This document shows, one piece after another, positions 1 to 4,228 of a stretch of 6,033 bases of DNA; the first letter of the stretch is position 1, and the number at the start of each line of letters is the position of its first letter. A model generated the notes under the pieces. It saw only the letters and a program-made list of their open reading frames with translations, was not told the DNA's origin and made no database searches. Made by a program: the position numbers and the translations under genes. The stretch spans positions 1 through 6,033 of the forward strand of contig JAUPLM010000415.1 of the NCBI GenBank assembly GCA_030836965.1, written 5' to 3'. The stretch is from Thermodesulfobacteriota bacterium (GTDB taxonomy: Bacteria > Desulfobacterota > Desulfobacteria > Desulfobacterales > RPRI01).

Positions 1-46
1 CCGGAAGCTTCCGGATAATGGCCTGCTGTTTTTCATTCAATTCCAT
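1..46 (-). CDS. 5' end of an unidentified gene leaving the left edge (possibly SelA-like)
   Basis: The minus strand opens with ATG at 46-44 and reads MELNEKQQAIIRKLP without a stop to the window edge. Only 15 codons are visible, so identification is weak. The pattern of a charged start followed by Q-x-x-x-R-x-LP resembles the N-terminus of L-seryl-tRNA(Sec) selenium transferase (SelA), whose members often begin with a short helix ending in LR-x-LP before a VD-x-LL segment; that following segment would lie outside the window. No strong Shine-Dalgarno sequence precedes the ATG (the bases just upstream read ACTACAGTT), which lowers confidence in the start. The first 14 bases of the window form a perfect palindrome within this frame. 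Any other protein with a similar N-terminus remains possible. Confidence 0.45.
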   Translation of the reverse strand, partial: MELNEKQQAIIRKLP

Positions 47-173
47 AACTGTAGTTTGGTCTCTGGTTTCTTGTTTATGGTCTATGTTTCGTGGTTCGTT
101 GATCGATTCACGATCTGCTATCTAAAATTCACGCTCTTTCTTTGTTTCGGATTAATTTCACTCGAACCCTCAA

Positions 174-195
174 ATCCTTGAATCCTTGAACCCTT
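174..195. repeat. Short tandem repeat, 8-bp unit ATCCTTGA
   Basis: Two perfect copies of ATCCTTGA (174-181 and 182-189) are followed by a degenerate third copy (ACCCTT, 190-195) and preceded by a related AACCCT. This is simple slippage-type repeat DNA in the intergenic region. It adds no coding support to the minus-strand frame running through it, where it would give a repetitive GSRIQGFEGS-like peptide. Confidence 0.7.
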
Positions 196-301
196 CTGTC
201 CACCATTCACTGCTTTCTTCCATATCATTTTAAACTTAATTAATTCAACACATTTCTTAATAGTAACAGATGCCGGAAAAAATAATTTATCATGCTGAAA
301 T

Positions 302-333
302 CCGGCATGACCCATGATCCGGCACCGGGTGCC
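302..333. repeat. Two adjacent inverted repeats
   Basis: CCGGCATG (302-309) pairs with CATG-AT-CCGG (313-322), giving 8 base pairs with a two-base bulge and a 3-nt loop. It directly adjoins GGCAC-CGG-GTGCC (321-333), a perfect 5-bp stem with a 3-nt loop; the two share bases and may be alternatives. They lie downstream of the minus-strand gene ending at 450. A T-run on the minus strand occurs only about 17-25 nt beyond the stem, so this is not a canonical intrinsic terminator, although a 3'-end stabilising role is possible. Confidence 0.5.
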
Positions 334-349
334 GCGACGACTTTCCTCT

Positions 350-364
350 GGAATATTTTATTCC
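350..364. repeat. Hairpin GGAATA-TTT-TATTCC
   Basis: This is a perfect 6-bp stem with a 3-nt loop, extendable outward by a C-G pair and two G-T wobbles. It lies about 85 bases past the stop of the minus-strand gene ending at 450. On that strand a T-run precedes the stem rather than following it, so a classical Rho-independent terminator is not supported. Confidence 0.45.
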
Positions 365-449
365 GGGCATTTCTTTAAAAAATCTCCTTCCGTATTTCAT
401 GAGGCTTCCGGAAGTATATGCATTTTTCGGTTCATCAGCCTCCCTATTG

Positions 450-2237
450 TCAGGGCAGCTTAAACGGAAGCTGGAACCCCCCCAGAGGAGACTGTTTCTG
501 AATTCCCGCGCCCTGTATCCCGGTCCACTGGGCTATCCGGTTTTCGACCTCATCGCCAAGGCTTTCAAATCCGCCGAGACTTCCCTTTGCTTCCTGAAGC
601 GGACCGCTGACCTTCTCGGATATGGCAGCACGCAGCTTATTTTCAAACTGGGCGGCCTGATCCTTTAATATTGAGCCGACAGCATTTTTGAGTATATCAT
701 CAAGATTGGATGAAATCTGCATCTGATAATTATCCGTCGGCCCTTTAATCCTGGCATTCACCCCGACTGACGACACTCCCGATAGCGCCGAAGAAACTGC
801 CCTGCCGATACCGGATTCAGCGTCGGTTCCTCCAGCCGAAATACGAACACCCTGCAGGTTTGCCGCCACGGTTGCATCAATAAAACCTTTTGCAAGCACC
901 GCCTTAAGGTCAATATCCGCGTCTCCTTTTTCCAGCGTCAGAGGAAGAGATGAATCCTGTGAAATGCTCTCTGCCTTTATTTTATAATCGTCGAGCCGCA
1001 GATTGATGCTGTCTTTCGGTGAGTCCGGAGAAACCCGGTTTACTGCTCCGTCAAATCTTACAGACCGGACACCCGAAAGTTTTTCTCCTGAAAATGCGAA
1101 CATTAGCGGTTGACCAAGAATATTCTGATCAGGTGTGATGTTTTTTACCGCCCCGGAAAAATCTCCCATGGGAAGCTGCACGGATACCTTTGCGACACGG
1201 ATAAGAAAATCGGGTAAAGGCTCTTTTTCCTTGAAGCGCACATCACTTCCCTTAGCCCTTAAAGGTTTGACTACTTCGGCGTTTCCTTTCTTCTCGCCGG
1301 CTCTCTTAACAAGCGGCTCAAGCCTTGCCTTCCAGTAGAGTCCCCTGTCAACCCAGGCGGTTATCCCCGGCTCTATAAAAAAACGGCTCATGTTCGCCAG
1401 ACCCTGCGTTGAAAATCCGTATTTTTCAGACAGCCGGCGGATATCATCCTGAGGCGCTTTCTCTATTTTAGCGATCTGATCTTTATAATTCGCAAGCGCT
1501 GTATTCAGTTCCTTCTGCGATTTCTGAAGCAAATCGAGGTCCGCCTGTATATCCCTGTACAGAGTCTGGGCATCTCCTGCTGAACCGAGAATGCCTCCGA
1601 TATCCCCAATATTCTTCGACGACCCTTTTGCGCCTTTCAGCGCTTCGATTCGCTTCCGGTATCCGTCTATCTTTTCCTTTCCGGGAAGCCCCGCGATATT
1701 TTTACTCCACAACTCCTTTTTACCTTCAATATCCGCCCTGACGGATTGAATCAGCTGAATAGTTTGAAGGTTTTCCTTCGCGAGAATTTCCTTGATATCC
1801 GGCATCTTCGCCATGGAAAGGCCGGGGATGGAACTCTTTTTTTTCTCTTTCCCCTCTTTGTCACTCTTTTTTGATATGGCCCCTGATCTTATACGCTGCG
1901 TACCGAAGCGGACCTCCTCAACGCTCATCTCATTCACGATAACTTTCCTTCGCATCAACTGAAGGCTGTCGACGGTTCCTGCGATACGGCCTATTTCAAC
2001 CGCGTTTCTCATCGGCTCATCGGGATCGGTAACCTGCAGGCCGAAAAGAGTAAGCCCTACCGGAAAGAGCGAGAGATCCGCCTTTTTAAGCTCGACTTTT
2101 GCGCCTACGATCTTCGTGCCGGTCTTTTCTATGATTCTTTTTACAACCGGGTCCACGATCAGAGCCCAGATAAGGCATATGGATATTATCACACCCAGAA
2201 ATGCAACAAGTCCCTGCCATCGAATCCATCTCTTCAT
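450..2237 (-). CDS. TIGR03545-family envelope protein, AsmA-like N-terminus (595 aa)
   Basis: This is a protein of unknown biochemical function recognised as the TIGR03545 family. As I recall, the family is found only in bacteria with an outer membrane, usually paired with a TIGR03546 gene, as here. Residues about 9-29 form one hydrophobic segment after a positively charged start (MKRWIRWQG), suggesting an inner-membrane anchor with the bulk in the periplasm. Residues about 38-115 (GAKVELKKADLSLFPVGL...) resemble the AsmA/YhdP-type start, in which a beta domain follows the anchor. A lysine-rich linker (123-134) leads to a charged helical, probably coiled-coil region (about 145-275); the C-terminal part is beta-rich with amphipathic helices near 540-570. 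The start at 2237 is chosen for its GGGGAGG site six bases upstream and because it leaves a normal anchor; the frame stays open 23 codons further upstream to a TTG without such a site. The stop is TGA. A role in lipid or envelope transport is inference only. Confidence 0.85.
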   Translation of the reverse strand: MKRWIRWQGLVAFLGVIISICLIWALIVDPVVKRIIEKTGTKIVGAKVELKKADLSLFPVGLTLFGLQVTDPDEPMRNAVEIGRIAGTVDSLQLMRRKVIVNEMSVEEVRFGTQRIRSGAISKKSDKEGKEKKKSSIPGLSMAKMPDIKEILAKENLQTIQLIQSVRADIEGKKELWSKNIAGLPGKEKIDGYRKRIEALKGAKGSSKNIGDIGGILGSAGDAQTLYRDIQADLDLLQKSQKELNTALANYKDQIAKIEKAPQDDIRRLSEKYGFSTQGLANMSRFFIEPGITAWVDRGLYWKARLEPLVKRAGEKKGNAEVVKPLRAKGSDVRFKEKEPLPDFLIRVAKVSVQLPMGDFSGAVKNITPDQNILGQPLMFAFSGEKLSGVRSVRFDGAVNRVSPDSPKDSINLRLDDYKIKAESISQDSSLPLTLEKGDADIDLKAVLAKGFIDATVAANLQGVRISAGGTDAESGIGRAVSSALSGVSSVGVNARIKGPTDNYQMQISSNLDDILKNAVGSILKDQAAQFENKLRAAISEKVSGPLQEAKGSLGGFESLGDEVENRIAQWTGIQGAGIQKQSPLGGFQLPFKLP

Positions 2238-2522
2238 ATATTGCCTCCCCATATAGGCCTTTGCATAAATCCTTAATTTACGTTTTACCGGGATATGGGC
2301 GCGCAAGCTATCCGCATGAACTTGAACAAGCCCTTCGTCAACGGCGGCATATCCGCTTCCATGGAATTAGTACAGCAGCAGTGGAGTTATTCTCACGAAG
2401 TCCTAATTCCTTTCCGCCTGTATGATTTTTATTACTCGCTCTGGGGCGTCCTGGAAGTTTCAGCATAATTTTCATGCGGTATGCATCCGCACCCATATCC
2501 CGGTAAAGCTAATATGAATTGT
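2238..2522. other. 285-bp gap within the TIGR03546-TIGR03545 pair
   Basis: The two genes are on the same strand but separated by far more than a usual operon spacing. Apart from the ribosome site next to 2237, I find no recognisable element. A short hairpin (TGCGG at 2475-2479, CCGCA at 2487-2491, 7-nt loop) has no T-run. Both strands contain protein-like open stretches: a plus-strand frame at 2295-2468 (57 codons, no ribosome site), and on the minus strand the TIGR03545 frame stays open upstream of its start to about 2361. Neither can be assigned. The gap may hold an internal promoter, a long leader, or a decayed gene. Confidence 0.5.
2244..2250 (-). promoter_or_regulatory. Ribosome binding site fixing the 2237 start
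   Basis: The minus strand reads GGGGAGG followed by a 6-nt spacer (CAATAT) and ATG. An in-frame ATG at 2252 and a TTG at 2306 lack a comparable site, so this element decides the start of the TIGR03545-family gene. Confidence 0.75.
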
Positions 2523-3041
2523 TCAAACCCCTCCCCATCCTGAAACAGCCTGGTATGCCGAATATATCCGGCTCGCGGTAATCATCTGCATTATACGGGT
2601 TTTCCGGACTTTTTCCAGAATATGCTCCCTGTATTGCCTTACGATATACATGCTGAAAATAAAAACAGGCACAAAAAGCGCTATGGAAACAAGAAGACTT
2701 CCCATTACTATCGAATTGTTGAAGCGTTCGATCCTCCAGAGAGTTGAATTATAAAGTATCGTCCAGAATCCTGTCAGGGAGTCGGCAGTGAGAAGACCCA
2801 GACCTATTTTATGAAAAACAGGATCAAGCAGAAAGGATATGCCTGAAAAAATACCGGTTCCGACGATAAATATTGAAATATTCACTCTCAGGATAAGCAC
2901 CAGAAAAAGCACGACAAGATTATGGATGCTCAGTAGCGGCGTAAATCCGGCAATTAAAGAAAAACTGACCGCAAGACCTATCTGTGCGGGATCCGTTTCG
3001 GAATTTAAAGCTTTTAATATTTTGGCGATCGTCATTATCAT
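2523..3041 (-). CDS. TIGR03546-family membrane protein, DUF2062-like (172 aa)
   Basis: This small integral membrane protein of unknown function is the usual partner of TIGR03545. The N-terminus (AKILKALNSETDPAQIGLAV) and the following GFTPLLSIHNLVVLFLVLIL stretch match the family pattern, which is related to DUF2062: a P-x-x-I-A/G start, a glycine-proline kink and an N-terminal run of hydrophobic helices. Hydrophobic segments fall at about 20-36, 39-52, 54-75 and 110-134, followed by a basic tail (VRQYREHILEKVRKTR) expected to lie in the cytoplasm. ATG at 3041 is preceded by a perfect AAGGAGG with a 7-nt spacer, which favours it over the second ATG two codons later. The stop is TGA. The gene lies upstream of the TIGR03545 gene on the same strand, so the two are probably co-expressed and may form a complex, with this protein as the inner-membrane part; that is inference. 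Confidence 0.88.
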   Translation of the reverse strand: MIMTIAKILKALNSETDPAQIGLAVSFSLIAGFTPLLSIHNLVVLFLVLILRVNISIFIVGTGIFSGISFLLDPVFHKIGLGLLTADSLTGFWTILYNSTLWRIERFNNSIVMGSLLVSIALFVPVFIFSMYIVRQYREHILEKVRKTRIMQMITASRIYSAYQAVSGWGGV

Positions 3042-3048
3042 GAGGGAA

Positions 3049-3055
3049 CCTCCTT
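3049..3055 (-). promoter_or_regulatory. Perfect Shine-Dalgarno AAGGAGG for the TIGR03546 gene
   Basis: The minus strand reads AAGGAGG, a 7-nt spacer (TTCCCTC), then ATG at 3041. This decides between the two closely spaced ATG codons at 3041 and 3035. Confidence 0.85.
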
Positions 3056-3075
3056 GGGAAGGGAATTTGGCTTTT

Positions 3076-3104
3076 AAAATAGGATAAACTCTGGTAAAAG
3101 TAAA
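3076..3104 (-). promoter_or_regulatory. Candidate sigma-70 promoter for the TIGR03546-TIGR03545 pair
   Basis: On the minus strand TTTACT (3104-3099) is followed after exactly 17 bases by TATTTT (3081-3076), matching the -35 and -10 consensus at four of six positions each. Transcription would start near 3069, leaving a leader of roughly 28 nt that contains the AAGGAGG site. The spacing and position are good but the match is moderate. Confidence 0.4.
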
Positions 3105-3192
3105 GAACTATCACGGGCACAGGCAGCAAAGACTTTGAACTACTCATATTTGACGGCTTAAGAAAAAAGTCATTCCAGGGAAGACACAATAA

Positions 3193-4122
3193 ATGAAGGG
3201 TCGTGCACCGGAAACAGGAAACCGGAAACAGGAAACTACCGCTCTTATCTGCAGTATCCAGAGATTTTCAATACATGACGGTCCCGGGATAAGGAGTACG
3301 GTTTTTTTCAAGGGATGCAATCTTCGCTGCCTATGGTGCCAGAACCCGGAAGCCATGAAATTTGAAAACGAGCTGGTTTTTTCAGAAGAAAGATGCATTT
3401 CATGCGGCGAGTGCGTTAAAGCATGCCCTAATTCAGCTATAAGCTTGAATGCCCGTGCCTCTATTAACCGCGAATCATGCAAAGGCCGGTTTTACTGCAC
3501 TCTTGTATGCCCCTCGAAGGCGCTTGAACCTGCCGCGAGAGAATATTCCGTTGCGGAACTTGCGGCTGAGCTTATCAAAGACATTGATTACTATGGCCCC
3601 GAAGGCGGAGTTACATTGAGCGGCGGTGAGCCGATGCTTAAAATCTTATACATTAGAGAACTTCTCCCGGTTTTAAAGGAAAACAAGATGCATGTTGCGG
3701 TCGAAACATCGGGATATTTCGACTGGGAAAAAGCCGAACCACTTCTTAAAATGGTTGATCTCGTTCTTTTCGACATAAAAGCCGTAACACCCGCTCTTCA
3801 CAAAAGACTTACAGGAAAGGATAACACGCAGATAAAAAACAACCTTGGAAACGTAATCAGGGCCGGGATCCAAAGGCAGATCAGAATGCCTGTTGTGCCA
3901 GGCATGAACGACAGTGATGACGAGCTTGAGGCCGTAGCGCTTTTTTTGAAAAACGCGGGCGAGCCTTCGATCCATCTGCTTCCTTATCACAGGATGTGGG
4001 AGAACAAGCTCAAAAAACTGCACGATACGATAAGTCCTCTTGACATTCCTTCACTCAGCGAAGAGGCGCTTGAAAAAAAAGCCGCAGTTTTCAGAAAGAA
4101 AGGAATTGAAGTGATATTTTAG
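3193..4122 (+). CDS. Glycyl radical enzyme activating enzyme (radical SAM), 309 aa
   Basis: This activase generates a stable glycyl radical on its partner enzyme by reductive cleavage of S-adenosylmethionine. Family hallmarks are present: IQRFSIHDGPGIRSTVFFKG (22-41), the radical SAM cluster motif C42-x3-C46-x2-C49 followed by QNPE, the SAM-binding GGEP (144-147), ETSGY (171-175), VVPGMND (234-240) and LLPYHRM (262-268). An inserted ferredoxin domain carries one complete 4Fe-4S motif (C68, C71, C74, C78-P) and a second that is incomplete: C96, C102 and C106-P are in register, but the expected second cysteine is Arg99. ATG at 3193 is the only usable start before the conserved core; AGGGAAG lies about 11 nt upstream. 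Residues about 5-16 are encoded by a tandem repeat and are probably not part of the fold. The stop is TAG, with a TAA seven codons later. The partner enzyme begins 106 bases downstream on the same strand, so a two-gene operon is likely. Confidence 0.93.
   Translation: MKGRAPETGNRKQETTALICSIQRFSIHDGPGIRSTVFFKGCNLRCLWCQNPEAMKFENELVFSEERCISCGECVKACPNSAISLNARASINRESCKGRFYCTLVCPSKALEPAAREYSVAELAAELIKDIDYYGPEGGVTLSGGEPMLKILYIRELLPVLKENKMHVAVETSGYFDWEKAEPLLKMVDLVLFDIKAVTPALHKRLTGKDNTQIKNNLGNVIRAGIQRQIRMPVVPGMNDSDDELEAVALFLKNAGEPSIHLLPYHRMWENKLKKLHDTISPLDIPSLSEEALEKKAAVFRKKGIEVIF
3207..3234 (+). repeat. Perfect 14-bp tandem repeat inside the activase 5' end
   Basis: The unit ACCGGAAACAGGAA occurs twice head to tail. 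Because 14 is not a multiple of three, the two copies are read in different frames, giving the sequence PETGNRKQET at the activase N-terminus. This is the sort of simple repeat found between genes in such genomes, here located just after the start codon. Confidence 0.85.
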
Positions 4123-4133
4123 GAGTCAGGTGT

Positions 4134-4154
4134 TCCGCCGTAAAGATTGGCGGA
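4134..4154 (+). other. Hairpin between activase and glycyl radical enzyme genes
   Basis: TCCGCC (4134-4139) and GGCGGA (4149-4154) form a perfect 6-bp GC-rich stem around a 9-nt loop, starting 12 bases after the activase stop. No T-run follows, so it is not a standard terminator. It could separate expression levels of the two genes by stabilising or processing the mRNA. The rest of the 106-bp spacer shows only a weak GGGA upstream of the next ATG. Confidence 0.5.
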
Positions 4155-4228
4155 CCTCCGGAAGGCGAGAGAGAAAGAACAGAGAGTTTCAATCGGATAA
4201 CGATCTTTAACACCGGGAATCTTAGATT

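Larger units (their letters stand above)
47..449. other. Non-coding stretch with low-complexity DNA and hairpins
   Basis: About 400 bases lie between the stop of the TIGR03545-family gene and the start of the left-edge gene. I see no convincing gene. On the minus strand, bases about 47-120 and 160-200 are purine-rich degenerate repeats (GAAACC/ACGAA-type words and a tandem octamer). A minus-strand open frame at 118-315 reads through the repeats and has no recognisable domain. A 36-codon frame at 290-400 (minus) is short and basic, with only a GGAAG as a possible ribosome site. Several inverted repeats at 302-364 may end transcription from the upstream gene, but none is followed directly by a T-run. 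Confidence 0.6.

Noticed and set aside
118..315. 65-codon minus-strand open frame in the left intergenic region
   Set aside because: It runs through the tandem octamer and purine-rich repeats, has no recognisable domain, and I see no strong ribosome site.
290..400. 36-codon minus-strand frame beginning MKYGRRFFKEMPGIKY
   Set aside because: It has only a GGAAG within a palindrome as a possible ribosome site and overlaps the hairpins; no family is recognised and short frames of this size are common by chance.
2201..2425. 74-codon plus-strand frame overlapping the start of the TIGR03545 gene
   Set aside because: Its first part is antisense to a confident gene and it has no ribosome site.
3113..3130. 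Possible sigma-54 promoter (GGCAC...GC)
   Set aside because: The GG and GC elements are separated by 8 bases rather than the required 10, and the TTGC element is absent.
3135..3164. Possible plus-strand promoter for the activase (TTGAAC, 18 bases, TAAGAA)
   Set aside because: The -35 word is good but the -10 word matches at only three of six positions, so it is not strong enough to annotate.
3144..3482. 112-codon minus-strand frame over the activase 5' half
   Set aside because: It is antisense to the conserved radical SAM and ferredoxin motifs; a shadow frame.
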